A DNA stretch of 64,000 nucleotides from assembly GCF_050337105.1 (NCBI RefSeq), contig NZ_JAKJSQ010000010.1:1-64000 (forward strand), given 5' to 3'. The DNA is from Aliivibrio_A kagoshimensis (GTDB lineage Bacteria; Pseudomonadota; Gammaproteobacteria; Enterobacterales; Vibrionaceae). Position numbers and translations under genes: made by a program. The notes beneath the pieces are model-generated. The model did not search any database, was not told the origin of the DNA, and was given only the letters and a program-made list of their open reading frames with translations. Position 1 is the first letter of the stretch. Each line of letters starts with the position of its first letter. Below are positions 51,747 through 61,008 of the stretch, in pieces.

Positions 51747-52487
51747 ATGTGGAAGTGGCTTCATCCTTACGCAAAACCGGAAAAAACCTATAAACTTTGC
51801 AGTACCTTGCTGCCTTGGTTTGCTGTTACGTCTCTGATCTGCCTTGTCGTAGGCACGGTATGGGGCTTAGCCTTTGCGCCTTCTGATTATCAGCAAGGAG
51901 ACAGTTTCAGGATCATCTATATCCATGTGCCAGCGGCTGCCCTGTCAATGGGGGCTTACCTCTCCATGGCGATAGCCGCATTTATTGGTTTAGTCTGGCA
52001 GTTAAAGTTATCGGATATGGCCGCTGCGGCTATGGCACCGATTGGAGCGGTGTTCACGTTTATCGCTCTGCTAACCGGCGCGGTATGGGGAAAACCAATG
52101 TGGGGCGCTTGGTGGGTATGGGATGCTCGCTTGACCTCTGAACTGATTTTACTTTTCTTATATTTAGGTGTTATCGCACTCTACAGTGCATTTGATGATC
52201 AAAAAACAGCGGCAAAAGCGGCTGGAATCCTTGCAATCGTGGGTGTGATTAATTTACCAATCATTCATTACTCAGTTGAGTGGTGGAATACTCTGCATCA
52301 GGGCGCGACAATTACCAAGTTTGATAAGCCCTCAATTGCACCTGAAATGCTGTGGCCTCTATTAATCAATATGCTTGGCTTTGGAACCTTTTTTACCACC
52401 GTGACTCTTATACGTTTTAAAAATGAAATTTTACAACGTGAAGGACACAGACCTTGGGTTAGAGATCTTGTGAGGAAAAACGGATGA
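51747..52487 (+). CDS. ccmC: Heme-handling protein CcmC
   Basis: CcmC delivers heme to CcmE in the periplasm. The 246-residue protein has six transmembrane helices and the tryptophan-rich signature WGKPMWGAWWVWDARLTSEL near residues 115-134. The ATG at 51747 (MWKWLHPYAKPE) is preferred over a GTG 12 bases upstream because it gives the known N-terminus. The ribosome site is weak for both. It overlaps ccmD by 4 bases. Confidence 0.95.
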   Translation: MWKWLHPYAKPEKTYKLCSTLLPWFAVTSLICLVVGTVWGLAFAPSDYQQGDSFRIIYIHVPAAALSMGAYLSMAIAAFIGLVWQLKLSDMAAAAMAPIGAVFTFIALLTGAVWGKPMWGAWWVWDARLTSELILLFLYLGVIALYSAFDDQKTAAKAAGILAIVGVINLPIIHYSVEWWNTLHQGATITKFDKPSIAPEMLWPLLINMLGFGTFFTTVTLIRFKNEILQREGHRPWVRDLVRKNG

Positions 52488-52696
52488 ATATGCACTTTGA
52501 TACCTTAAGTGACTTCTTTGCGATGGGGGGATATGCACTCTATGTATGGGGGGCTTTTGGCGCTACCGCACTCGCGCTGCTTTGGATTTTAGTCAGTAGT
52601 CTTCTCACTAAAAATCGTCTTTTAAAAGAGATTTCACAAAAAATAGCTCGAGAAAAACGCATTCAAGACGCACAAAATTTGGAGAACACATTATGA
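52484..52696 (+). CDS. ccmD: Heme exporter accessory protein CcmD
   Basis: CcmD is a small single-helix protein of the CcmABCD complex. The 70-residue product has the family pattern FFAMGGYALYVWGAFGATAL with a transmembrane helix near 18-40 and a basic cytoplasmic tail (LLKEISQKIAREKRIQ). It overlaps ccmC and ccmE by 4 bases each. Confidence 0.93.
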   Translation: MNMHFDTLSDFFAMGGYALYVWGAFGATALALLWILVSSLLTKNRLLKEISQKIAREKRIQDAQNLENTL

Positions 52697-53178
52697 ATCC
52701 AAGACGCAAAAAACGTTTAGGGTTGATCCTAGCTTTAGTTATCGGTATCAGTGCGACCATAGGTTTGATGCTCTATGCACTTAATCAAAATATGGATCTT
52801 TTTTATACCCCAACTGAGTTAGTTCATGGCAAACCAGATGGCACTAAGCCTGAAGTGGGCCAGCGCTTGAGAATTGGTGGCATGGTGGTGGTTGATTCTG
52901 TTAAACGTGATAGTGACTCTCTACGCATTAGTTTTAAAGTGGCGGATGTTGGCCCTCAAGTTACGGTCACCTATGATGGTATTCTTCCGGATCTATTCCG
53001 TGAAGGACAAGGCATTGTCGCTCAAGGCGTACTGGTGAATGCCACGACGGTTGAAGCCCACGAAGTGTTAGCGAAACATGATGAAGAGTATATGCCTCCT
53101 GAGATTGCAGAAGCGATGAAAAAAACGCATGAGCCACTCAAGTATACCGATCAACAGACGGAAGGAAGTGTGCAATGA
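52693..53178 (+). CDS. ccmE: Heme chaperone CcmE
   Basis: CcmE covalently binds heme and passes it to CcmF. The 161-residue product has an N-terminal transmembrane anchor (about 9-29) and an OB-fold domain. The heme-binding His129 lies in LAKHDEEYMPPE, the conserved HxxxY motif. It overlaps ccmD and ccmF by 4 bases each. Confidence 0.96.
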   Translation: MNPRRKKRLGLILALVIGISATIGLMLYALNQNMDLFYTPTELVHGKPDGTKPEVGQRLRIGGMVVVDSVKRDSDSLRISFKVADVGPQVTVTYDGILPDLFREGQGIVAQGVLVNATTVEAHEVLAKHDEEYMPPEIAEAMKKTHEPLKYTDQQTEGSVQ

Positions 53179-55130
53179 TTGCTGAACTGGGTCACTTTGC
53201 GCTGATCGCCTCGCTCGGGTTAGCGGTATTATTGAGCTTCTTCCCATTGTACGGAGCCTATAAAGGTAACGTTGCGATGATGCAGAGTGCTAGACCGCTC
53301 TCATGGGGAATGTTCTCATTAATTGCGGTCTCTTTTGTCATTTTAATGTGGTCATTTTACACCAATGACTTTACCTTGAAGTATGTGGCCAGTAACTCAA
53401 ACAGTCTGCTGCCTTGGTATTACCGATTAACGGCAGTGTGGGGTGCTCACGAAGGTTCATTGTTACTTTGGGTTCTGATCCAAGCGGGTTGGACGGTGGC
53501 GGTTGCCGGTTTAAGTCGCGGCATGCCACAAGAGTCTATTGCACGTGTGTTAGCCATTATGGGTTTGATCACCGTCGGATTTTTGCTGTTTATTATCGTC
53601 ACCTCTAATCCGTTTTTACGAACCTTGCCTATGTTTCCAATTGATGGACGCGACCTTAATCCACTGTTGCAAGATCCGGGTCTGATTGTTCATCCTCCTC
53701 TTCTCTATATGGGATACGTGGGTTTCTCCGTCGCCTTCTCATTTGCGATTGCCTCATTGATGTCAGGTAATCTTGATACCGCTTGGGCTCGCTGGTCTCG
53801 TCCTTGGACACTTGCTGCTTGGCTGTTCCTGACAGTAGGTATTGCGCTTGGTTCATGGTGGGCCTATTACGAACTTGGCTGGGGCGGTTGGTGGTTCTGG
53901 GATCCTGTTGAAAATGCGTCATTTATGCCTTGGTTGGCAGGTACGGCATTGATTCACTCTCTGGCAGTGACCGAAAAGCGTGGCACCTTTAAAGCGTGGA
54001 CAGTGTTGTTGGCAATTAGTGCTTTCTCACTCAGTCTGCTGGGTACCTTTTTAGTCCGTTCGGGTATTTTGGTTTCGGTGCATGCCTTCGCCTCTGATCC
54101 TGCACGCGGAATGTTTATCCTAGGTTTCTTGGTGGTAGTGATTGGCGGATCGTTGCTGTTATACGCGCTACGAAGTTCCAAAGTTCGAACCCGTGGAAAC
54201 TTCAGTCTGTTCTCTCGCGAAAACATACTGCTGGCCAATAATATCCTATTAATTACCGCGTTAATGGTGGTGTTAATTGGTACTTTGCTGCCGTTAGTCC
54301 ATAAGCAGTTAGGATTAGGTTCGGTATCCATTGGTGCCCCGTTCTTTAACACCTTGTTCGCTTGGTTGATGATCCCATTTGCTTTCCTACTAGGTATTGG
54401 TCCTCTTATCCGTTGGAAACGCGATAGCATTGCTAATATCAGTAAGAGAATGGCGATAACGGCTGTGATCACGGTGCCGTTGAGTGCTGTGATGGTGCTG
54501 CTGTTAGCAACCACTTTCCATTGGATGGCGATGTTAGGTTGGATGATGTCTTTATGGATTATCATTCTGCACGGTTTTGAAATTTATGAACGAGCCACTC
54601 ATCGTCACGATCTAAAAACCGGTCTTAAGAAATTAGGACGTAGTCACTGGGCGATGGTACTTGGTCATGTTGGTTTAGCTGTGACGGTCATCGGTATCGC
54701 TATGGTGCAAAACTACAGCATTGAAAAAGATGTACGTTTAGCACCCGGTGAGAGCATTGTGGTAGAGGGTTATACTTTCAACTTCTATGGTCTTCGCGAT
54801 AAAGATGGTCCTAACTATGATGGTTACATTGCGGATTTCGAGATTACCAAAGATGGCAAGTTCATCAATAATCTGCACGCTGAAAAACGTTTTTATACCA
54901 CAGCACGATCAATGATGACAGAAGCGGCGATTGATCGCGGTTTTACCCGTGATCTCTATGTTGCTATGGGTGAACGTCTTGATGATAACGTGTCATGGGC
55001 GGTGCGTATCTACTACAAACCATTTATACGTTGGATTTGGGCTGGCTCAATCTTTATGGCTCTTGCAGCAGCATTAGCAATATCAGATAAGCGCTACCGT
55101 TTCAAAAACCGAAATAAGCAGGAGGTGTAG
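53175..55130 (+). CDS. ccmF: Cytochrome c heme lyase subunit CcmF
   Basis: CcmF attaches heme to apocytochrome c together with CcmH and CcmI. The 651-residue membrane protein has about 15 hydrophobic segments. The WWD motif (WGGWWFWDPVENASFMPWLA, near 236-255) and conserved His-containing stretches (HEGSLLLWVLIQAGW; VHPPLLYMGYVG) are present. It sits between ccmE and ccmG. Confidence 0.97.
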   Translation: MIAELGHFALIASLGLAVLLSFFPLYGAYKGNVAMMQSARPLSWGMFSLIAVSFVILMWSFYTNDFTLKYVASNSNSLLPWYYRLTAVWGAHEGSLLLWVLIQAGWTVAVAGLSRGMPQESIARVLAIMGLITVGFLLFIIVTSNPFLRTLPMFPIDGRDLNPLLQDPGLIVHPPLLYMGYVGFSVAFSFAIASLMSGNLDTAWARWSRPWTLAAWLFLTVGIALGSWWAYYELGWGGWWFWDPVENASFMPWLAGTALIHSLAVTEKRGTFKAWTVLLAISAFSLSLLGTFLVRSGILVSVHAFASDPARGMFILGFLVVVIGGSLLLYALRSSKVRTRGNFSLFSRENILLANNILLITALMVVLIGTLLPLVHKQLGLGSVSIGAPFFNTLFAWLMIPFAFLLGIGPLIRWKRDSIANISKRMAITAVITVPLSAVMVLLLATTFHWMAMLGWMMSLWIIILHGFEIYERATHRHDLKTGLKKLGRSHWAMVLGHVGLAVTVIGIAMVQNYSIEKDVRLAPGESIVVEGYTFNFYGLRDKDGPNYDGYIADFEITKDGKFINNLHAEKRFYTTARSMMTEAAIDRGFTRDLYVAMGERLDDNVSWAVRIYYKPFIRWIWAGSIFMALAAALAISDKRYRFKNRNKQEV

Positions 55131-55132
55131 TC

Positions 55133-55684
55133 ATGAATAAAAGTATTCTTTTTGCTCCTCTGTTGCTGTTCATCGCGTTAGTGGTGGTGTTTGGTACTCA
55201 GTTAAGTCGCAACTCTGACGGAGATGATCCGACAAAGCTTGAGTCGGTACTGGTCGGTCAGCCAGTGCCTGAGTTTAAGTTGGAAGATTTAGAACAACCA
55301 GGCCTGTTGCACGATCAAGCGATTTTCAAAGGTGAACCTCTACTACTCAATGTGTGGGCGACTTGGTGTCCAACCTGTTATGCAGAGCACCAATATTTGA
55401 ATACCTTAGCCAAGCAGGGTGTCAAAATTATCGGTCTTAACTATAAAGATGAGCGCGATAAAGCCAATGGTTGGTTAACAGAGCTAGGTAACCCTTATAT
55501 GATCAGCCTATTTGATGGTGATGGGATGCTGGGTTTGGATCTGGGTGTCTATGGCGCACCGGAAACCTACTTGATCGACGCTGAAGGAATCATTCAATAT
55601 CGCCACGTGGGTGATGTAAATGATGCCAATTGGAATGACGTTTTAAAACCTATGTATGACAAAATGCTAGCGGAGGCAAAATAA
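55133..55684 (+). CDS. ccmG: Thiol-disulfide reductase CcmG (DsbE)
   Basis: CcmG keeps apocytochrome c cysteines reduced for heme ligation. The 183-residue protein has an N-terminal membrane anchor (about 4-22) and a thioredoxin fold with the active site Cys79-Pro-Thr-Cys82 in WATWCPTCYAEH. The conserved acidic GVYGAPETYLIDAEG segment is also present. GGAGGTG precedes the ATG. It overlaps ccmH by one base. Confidence 0.95.
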   Translation: MNKSILFAPLLLFIALVVVFGTQLSRNSDGDDPTKLESVLVGQPVPEFKLEDLEQPGLLHDQAIFKGEPLLLNVWATWCPTCYAEHQYLNTLAKQGVKIIGLNYKDERDKANGWLTELGNPYMISLFDGDGMLGLDLGVYGAPETYLIDAEGIIQYRHVGDVNDANWNDVLKPMYDKMLAEAK

Positions 55685-56202
55685 TGAAAAAACTCGCTAT
55701 TTTAGCTATCAGCTGCCTATTTTTCTCAGTCACGGCGTATGCCGCTATTGACGTCCATACGTTTGATTCCGCCGAGCAAGAGGAGCAATTTAAATCTCTG
55801 AGTAACACCTTACGTTGCCCTAAATGCCAAAACAACACCATTGCCGATTCCAACGCTGGCTTAGCTCAAGACCTTCGACAGAAAGTGTATGAGATGACCA
55901 AAGAGGGAAAATCAGAGCAACAGATTATTGATTATATGGTTGCTCGTTATGGCAACTTTGTCACCTATGATCCACCGATGACTCTGGCGACTTCAATTTT
56001 ATGGCTTGGTCCATTTAGTGTATTGGCGTTAGGGGCTGGTTTTATTGTTATACGCAGCCGTAATAACAGTAAAAAACGTAAAAATCCAGCGTCAGATGAG
56101 TGGGACAAGGATCAAGAGGAACGATTAAACTCGTTGCTTTCAGATTCAGATGAAAGTGCCACAAGTCAACAAGACTTAGACACTAAGCAGGTGAAAAAAT
56201 GA
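55684..56202 (+). CDS. ccmH: Cytochrome c maturation thiol protein CcmH
   Basis: CcmH is the second thiol-redox protein of the heme lyase. The 172-residue precursor has a signal peptide (about 1-20), the LRCPKCQNN motif with Cys45 and Cys48, one C-terminal transmembrane helix near 102-122 and a charged tail. It is the short, CcmL-type form; the TPR part is a separate gene, ccmI, overlapping by 4 bases. Confidence 0.94.
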   Translation: MKKLAILAISCLFFSVTAYAAIDVHTFDSAEQEEQFKSLSNTLRCPKCQNNTIADSNAGLAQDLRQKVYEMTKEGKSEQQIIDYMVARYGNFVTYDPPMTLATSILWLGPFSVLALGAGFIVIRSRNNSKKRKNPASDEWDKDQEERLNSLLSDSDESATSQQDLDTKQVKK

Positions 56203-57416
56203 TGTTATTTTGGGTCTCTACCCTAGTGTTAATTGCCATTGGTGCAGTGATAATTATTGTGCCATTGTGGCAAGCTAAACTGACTGATGAAGATGCTCAA
56301 CGTGATCAGCTCAACAAGGCTTTCTATAAAGACCGTTTGGCTGAATTAGAAGAGGAGTCATCAGAAGGCTTAGTGAGCAATCAAGATGAGATGATTAAAG
56401 AGCTAAAACAGTCGCTACTTGATGATATTCCGCAAGAGAAATCAACGGCTAAAGATACCAGCAGTGCAAAAGCTTTCATTGCTCCTGCACTGGTTGTGTT
56501 CATCGCTATCACTTATGCATTCTACTTCAAATTCGGTAACTTGGATAAAGTCGAACAGTGGCAAGATGTGGCGCAGCGTCTTCCGGCACTATCACAAAAG
56601 TTGATGGCTCCTGAAGGTGTTGAGTTAACGGAACAAGAGATGGTGGAAATCATCTTATCCTTACGTACTAAGCTGCACCATGAACCTAACGATGCGATGG
56701 GCTGGTTACTGTTAGGCCGTATCGGTATGGCTAACCGTGATGCTGAAACGGCTTCCGGTGCGATGGAGAAAGCGTACCGTCTTGAACCAGGTAACCCTGA
56801 TATTCAGTTAGGTTATGCGCAAGCGATGATGCTAAGCGGTGATGATGATCAAGCGGATAAAGCCCGTAAGATGCTACGTGTGGTCGTTGCAAAAGATCGT
56901 ACTAATCTACGCGCGTTATCACTGCTGGCCTTTGACTCTTTTGAACGTGGTGATTACAAGGGAGCGATTGTCGCTTGGAGCACCATGCAAAAAGCGATCG
57001 GGCCCGATGACAACCGCTATGAGATGCTAAATCGCAGCATTGAAAGAGCAATGTCTCGCATGAACCCTGAAAAAGCGGTGGCGGGTAAAAGTGTTGCAGT
57101 GACAATTGCCTTATCAGAGGCGGTACAACTTCCTAAGCAAGGGGTAGTGATTGTGTCGGTTCACAGTGCCGATGGCGCTAGAATGCCAGTCGCTGCAGTT
57201 CGTTTGCCAATCGGTCAGTTCCCACTTACCGTCACGCTGGATGACAGCAATAGCATGATGCCTGAGCGTAAGTTGACGTCATTATCTGAGTTGATGATCC
57301 GCGCACGTATTGATGCAGACGGAAATGTTTCTACCCGAGAGGGTGATTGGTATGGTGAAAGTGAAGCCGTGACGATGGGTGAGCCAGTCACCGTAGTGAT
57401 TAACCAGCAATACTAA
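56199..57416 (+). CDS. ccmI: Cytochrome c maturation TPR protein CcmI
   Basis: CcmI chaperones apocytochrome c. The 405-residue protein has two transmembrane helices (about 5-23 and 92-110), a TPR domain (GWLLLGRIGMANRDAETASG; AMEKAYRLEPGNPDIQLGYA) and a C-terminal beta-rich domain (VAVTIALSEAVQLPKQGVVI). It ends the ccm operon, followed by a strong terminator. Confidence 0.94.
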   Translation: MMLFWVSTLVLIAIGAVIIIVPLWQAKLTDEDAQRDQLNKAFYKDRLAELEEESSEGLVSNQDEMIKELKQSLLDDIPQEKSTAKDTSSAKAFIAPALVVFIAITYAFYFKFGNLDKVEQWQDVAQRLPALSQKLMAPEGVELTEQEMVEIILSLRTKLHHEPNDAMGWLLLGRIGMANRDAETASGAMEKAYRLEPGNPDIQLGYAQAMMLSGDDDQADKARKMLRVVVAKDRTNLRALSLLAFDSFERGDYKGAIVAWSTMQKAIGPDDNRYEMLNRSIERAMSRMNPEKAVAGKSVAVTIALSEAVQLPKQGVVIVSVHSADGARMPVAAVRLPIGQFPLTVTLDDSNSMMPERKLTSLSELMIRARIDADGNVSTREGDWYGESEAVTMGEPVTVVINQQY

Positions 57417-57439
57417 GCGGCATTCAGCTTGAAATAAGG

Positions 57440-57466
57440 ATGGGTCAGCACTGCTGACCCATTTTC
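57440..57466 (+). terminator. Terminator of the ccm operon
   Basis: ATGGGTCAGC and GCTGACCCAT form a perfect 10-bp stem with an ACT loop, followed by TTTTCTCTC. Confidence 0.92.
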
Positions 57467-57524
57467 TCTCTAATCAAGTTCGATCAATCATCGATTTAGC
57501 ATATGATCTCACGCTATTCCTCGC

Positions 57525-57530
57525 TATAAT
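57525..57530 (+). promoter_or_regulatory. Possible -10 of the mlaA promoter
   Basis: A perfect TATAAT lies 42 bases before the mlaA start. The matching -35 is poor, so this is a tentative call. Confidence 0.35.
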
Positions 57531-57571
57531 TATTGTCTAGTGTATTGGATTTGTCATTTTAGGGATAAAGT

Positions 57572-58381
57572 GTGAGAAAGTTGTTTGGCCTGGTTATGCT
57601 GATCATTGTTGGATTATCGGGTTGTGCACAAACCCAAGACGCTGAATTACATGCGGTCACTGGTCCTAAAAATGTCGATTACACGGAAGTGGACGCTACT
57701 GCCGATCAAGAGGGTAATGCCAATGACCCGATTGAAGGTTTTAATCGCTGGATGTGGGATGTTAACTACGACATCTTAGACCCGTATGTAGCGAGACCCG
57801 TATCGGTGGGTTATGTGACCTATATACCTTCTCCAATTCGCAAAGGAATATCCAATTTCTTAGCCAATCTTGATGAACCCTCTAGTGTGATAAACAATGC
57901 CATCATGGGCAATGGCGATAAAGCCTTGATGCATTTTAATCGTTTTTGGATTAATACGGTTTTTGGTATCGGGGGGTTGATTGATATCGCCAGTGCAGCT
58001 GAAATCGATAAACTGGACAATAAAGAGTTTGGTGATGCGCTAGGTAATCACGGTGTGGGTCACGGTGCCTATGTAATGATACCTGCTTACGGCCCTGCTA
58101 CGGTTCGAGATGCCGCTAATTTTGTTGATGGTTTCTATCTGCCTCTATCATATTTAGGTTTTGTTCCTAGTTTCGGTAAATGGTTATTTGAAGGGATGGA
58201 GTCAAGAGCGGCGTTAGTCTCACAAGAGGCATTACTTGAAAACTCCCCAGATCCATATGCATTAACACGAAGTGCCTACCTGCAACGTCAAGACTATAAA
58301 GCTGAGATCGACAGTGATGAAGAAACACTAGAGGATGAGCTGTTTCTTGAAGACTTTATGGATGAGATAGACGCAGAGTAA
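57572..58381 (+). CDS. mlaA: Phospholipid-asymmetry lipoprotein MlaA (VacJ)
   Basis: MlaA sits in the outer membrane and removes misplaced phospholipids from the outer leaflet. The 269-residue product has a lipoprotein signal with lipobox LSGC (Cys18) and the family core (DPIEGFNRWMWDVNYDILDP; RFWINTVFGIGGLIDIASAA; GHGAYVMIPAYGPATVRDAA). A long acidic tail (EEDEL-type, about 245-269) follows. The start is GTG after TAGGGATAAA. The partner mla transport genes are not in this window. Confidence 0.94.
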   Translation: MRKLFGLVMLIIVGLSGCAQTQDAELHAVTGPKNVDYTEVDATADQEGNANDPIEGFNRWMWDVNYDILDPYVARPVSVGYVTYIPSPIRKGISNFLANLDEPSSVINNAIMGNGDKALMHFNRFWINTVFGIGGLIDIASAAEIDKLDNKEFGDALGNHGVGHGAYVMIPAYGPATVRDAANFVDGFYLPLSYLGFVPSFGKWLFEGMESRAALVSQEALLENSPDPYALTRSAYLQRQDYKAEIDSDEETLEDELFLEDFMDEIDAE

Positions 58382-58422
58382 TGACGATAATAGAGAATAT
58401 TTATTTGGTAAGATTGGCAATA

Positions 58423-58443
58423 TTAACAGCAAGATGCTGTTAA
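58423..58443 (+). terminator. Stem-loop after mlaA
   Basis: TTAACAGC and GCTGTTAA form a perfect 8-bp stem with an AAGAT loop, 42 bases after the mlaA stop. No T run follows, so it may be a weak terminator or a processing structure. Confidence 0.35.
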
Positions 58444-58498
58444 ACGGGCTAACCTTACTCTATCCAGTAACGCGAATTACCACACAGTAGTCATCATA

Positions 58499-59515
58499 AT
58501 GAATAGAGACGATTTTGAAAAAGCGACGGATAATTTAAAAAAAGCTGTGCCGCTGATGATCAAACATAGGGTATCCGCGACACCGACTAATTATGCGCTG
58601 TGGTATACCTACGTAGATAATAGTATTCCTGCACTGACCAATGAGATGGATCAAGTGTTAGAGAGTTATGGATTGTGTCCGCCTGTTGCTAGCGAAAAAC
58701 TCTATAGCAACTATATCGCCTCTAAAGAGGAGACTAGTTTGCGTGATTTACGTGCCAGTGTGGATGTTCTACTAAATGAAGTCACCAGCTCTATGACCGA
58801 CACGATCACCGACACGTCTGCGTTTACAGAAATGGTAGATAAAAGCTTTGATAGTCTTTCTCGCGTTGAAGACGAAGGGTTAAGTATTGAAGAGGTGATG
58901 TCAGTGGTACGCAAGCTGGTGAGTGACTCTCGTGATATCCGCCACTCAACACAGTTTCTAAACAGTCAGTTAAACAATGCCAAAGGTGAAATCTCTAACT
59001 TAAAAGAGCAGTTAGTCGAAGTGCAAAAAGATGCGCTGTTTGACAGTCTCTCCAGCTTATACAACCGACGTGCTTTCGACCGTGATATCGAAGCCTTGTG
59101 TCAGGCCAAGCAGCCAATGTGTCTGATTCTGCTCGATATAGACTACTTCAAATCTTTTAATGATGAGTATGGCCATCTGTTTGGCGATATGGTGATTAAA
59201 GCGTTAGCACGGCGTTTGCAGCTCAGTTGCCAAAACGGCATTACCGCTTACCGGTATGGTGGCGAAGAGTTTGCCTTAATTGTACCTAATAAATCATTGC
59301 GTATGGCGAGACAGTTCGCTGACAGTTTACGTCGAGCTATTGAGAAGATGTCGATTAAAGATCGTCGCAGCAGTAAGCAAATCGAAAGTGTGACAGCCTC
59401 ATTTGGGGTGGCGGAATGGGTGAAAGGGCAAACCTATAATATGTTGATTGAGAAGGCGGATCAGCAGCTGTATGACGCTAAGCGGTTGGGGCGTAATCGA
59501 GTGATGCCACTGTAA
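58499..59515 (+). CDS. GGDEF diguanylate cyclase
   Basis: This 338-residue cytoplasmic protein makes c-di-GMP. The C-terminal GGDEF domain (about 175-338) has the active-site motif GGEEF at 254-258, the LDIDYFKSFNDEYGHLFGD metal-binding segment and DALFDSLSSLYNRRAFDRDI at its start. The residues just upstream of GGEEF (CQNGITAYRY) do not contain the RxxD inhibitory site, so product inhibition is probably absent. The N-terminal 1-160 is helical, beginning with a region typical of a Vibrio/Shewanella cyclase family (MIKHRVSATPTNYALWYTYV). No ribosome site is obvious. Confidence 0.92.
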   Translation: MNRDDFEKATDNLKKAVPLMIKHRVSATPTNYALWYTYVDNSIPALTNEMDQVLESYGLCPPVASEKLYSNYIASKEETSLRDLRASVDVLLNEVTSSMTDTITDTSAFTEMVDKSFDSLSRVEDEGLSIEEVMSVVRKLVSDSRDIRHSTQFLNSQLNNAKGEISNLKEQLVEVQKDALFDSLSSLYNRRAFDRDIEALCQAKQPMCLILLDIDYFKSFNDEYGHLFGDMVIKALARRLQLSCQNGITAYRYGGEEFALIVPNKSLRMARQFADSLRRAIEKMSIKDRRSSKQIESVTASFGVAEWVKGQTYNMLIEKADQQLYDAKRLGRNRVMPL

Positions 59516-59540
59516 TCTGTCATCATGAATTGATTGCAAT

Positions 59541-59572
59541 AAAAAAGGTTGACCGTTTGGTCAACCTTTTTT
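59541..59572. terminator. Bidirectional terminator between the cyclase gene and fadL
   Basis: AAAAAAGGTTGACC and GGTCAACCTTTTTT form a 14-bp stem with a GTTT loop. A-rich and T-rich flanks let it act on both strands, as fits two converging genes. Confidence 0.9.
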
Positions 59573-59579
59573 GTTCTGC

Positions 59580-59635
59580 CTAGAAACTAGAAACTAGAAA
59601 CTAGAAACTAGAAACTAGAAACTAGAAACTAGAAA
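59580..59635. repeat. Eight perfect tandem copies of a 7-bp repeat over the fadL stop codon
   Basis: CTAGAAA is repeated eight times without a mismatch (56 bases), ending in CTG. On the - strand the unit reads TTTCTAG. The first unit supplies the terminal Phe codon TTC and the TAG stop of fadL; the other units follow downstream. Because 7 is not a multiple of 3, the TAG appears in all three frames. Confidence 0.97.
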
Positions 59636-60891
59636 CTGCGGCTGTACTGCACACCTAACAATATTGCATCGGCGTGAGTAGTAGCGTTAATGGTAGAAAG
59701 CGTAGTACCTGAACTTACGGTTTCTTCATTTACAGTAACATCTTTACCTACAAGATAAGTAGCGCCAAAATCGATGTTGGATTTAGCATCAAGGTGATAG
59801 GTGAAGCCGCCTGAGAACCATTGACGGTCTGAATCTGGTACAGAAATAGACGTTGTTATATTTTGAGCACTTGTGTCATACATGTAACCGGCGCGCAGAG
59901 TCCAGTCATTGTTGAGGTAGTAGGTGCCACCTAAAGAGAAGTGCATGGCATTTTGCCAGTTGTATTCATTAATGGTGCCATGTGCATCACTGTCTAAGGT
60001 GTCAAATGATGACCAACCAATCCACTGCACGCTGTAGTGTACCGCAAATTTAGTCGCTTCTAAGCGGTGGTATCCAGAAAATTCAGCCATGTCTGGTAGA
60101 GGCATGTACAGTGTGTCATCTTCAACCGTTCCTCCACCTAGCTTTTCAATATCACCCTTCGCTTCGAGTTCAGGGCTGTAGCGGTATGAGAGACCAAAAC
60201 GGTTGTTCTCATTCAGTTCATACACCGTACCAATGTTAAAACCAAAAGCGATTCCAGCAGCATCAGCATCTAGAGCCGTTGCGCCGCCAACACCAGGAAC
60301 AGGAATAGTCGAGCTTACTGTGCGTTGTAGCTTTCCTGTACCGTAGATAATGTCTAAACCTGCACCGACGCTCCACTGCTCATCAATACGGTATGAACCA
60401 CTTAGGCCTAAGTTCATGCTCTTCACATCAGTGAGACCGCCATACTCAGAACCGACAAAGCTAGAATCAAATTCGGTTTTGGTGCCAAAGTTAGAGTAAA
60501 GGTTTACACCCACAGCGAATTGCTCATTGATCGGCACAATCACATGGATGTTAGGAACGTAAGAGGTATCCCCCGCATCACTGTAATTTGAATCATAATC
60601 AGTATAACCAGCGCCATTAAAGCTCGAATAAGTGGCATCTTTCACTTCAATTTCTGAAGCAATTGAAACTACACCCAAAGACATGGAAACGTCGTCGAAA
60701 AGGGCCATTGCTGCAGGGTTACGTGCCATAACGGACGCGTTGTCTGCGATAACCGCATCACCAGCGAAAGCGCGACCTAGGCCGGTTGCTGATTGTGCAT
60801 TAAGTTGAAAACCTGCTGCGGTAGCTTGTTGAGTGGTTAACAGTACTGCGGCTGCTAACAGAGTCTTCCTGAAGAGTTGTTGATTTTTCAT
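59629..60891 (-). CDS. fadL: FadL-type outer-membrane long-chain fatty acid transporter
   Basis: The 420-residue precursor has a signal peptide (cleaved after ATAA near residue 25), then the FadL N-terminus GFQLNAQSATGLGRAFAGDA with the NPAAMALFDD motif that forms the plug. A beta-barrel follows, ending in Phe (QYSRSF), the usual BamA-recognition residue. It imports long-chain fatty acids. A TATA-type promoter and a FadR-like site lie upstream. Vibrio often have several FadL paralogues, so the symbol denotes the family. The stop codon lies in a tandem heptamer repeat. Confidence 0.93.
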   Translation of the reverse strand: MKNQQLFRKTLLAAAVLLTTQQATAAGFQLNAQSATGLGRAFAGDAVIADNASVMARNPAAMALFDDVSMSLGVVSIASEIEVKDATYSSFNGAGYTDYDSNYSDAGDTSYVPNIHVIVPINEQFAVGVNLYSNFGTKTEFDSSFVGSEYGGLTDVKSMNLGLSGSYRIDEQWSVGAGLDIIYGTGKLQRTVSSTIPVPGVGGATALDADAAGIAFGFNIGTVYELNENNRFGLSYRYSPELEAKGDIEKLGGGTVEDDTLYMPLPDMAEFSGYHRLEATKFAVHYSVQWIGWSSFDTLDSDAHGTINEYNWQNAMHFSLGGTYYLNNDWTLRAGYMYDTSAQNITTSISVPDSDRQWFSGGFTYHLDAKSNIDFGATYLVGKDVTVNEETVSSGTTLSTINATTHADAILLGVQYSRSF

Positions 60892-61008
60892 AATTATAAT
60901 TTTTCCATGTTCTGAATGATTTTAGAAAAACGGTTCCTGTTTTTCATTACTGCATGTATCAAGCACATGTAATTTTTGTGCCAGAATTTTATATAAACGA
61001 GCATAGAG

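Noticed and set aside
53954..54565. 203-codon open frame on the - strand across ccmF
   Set aside because: Antisense of a well-conserved membrane protein gene; no domain or ribosome site seen.
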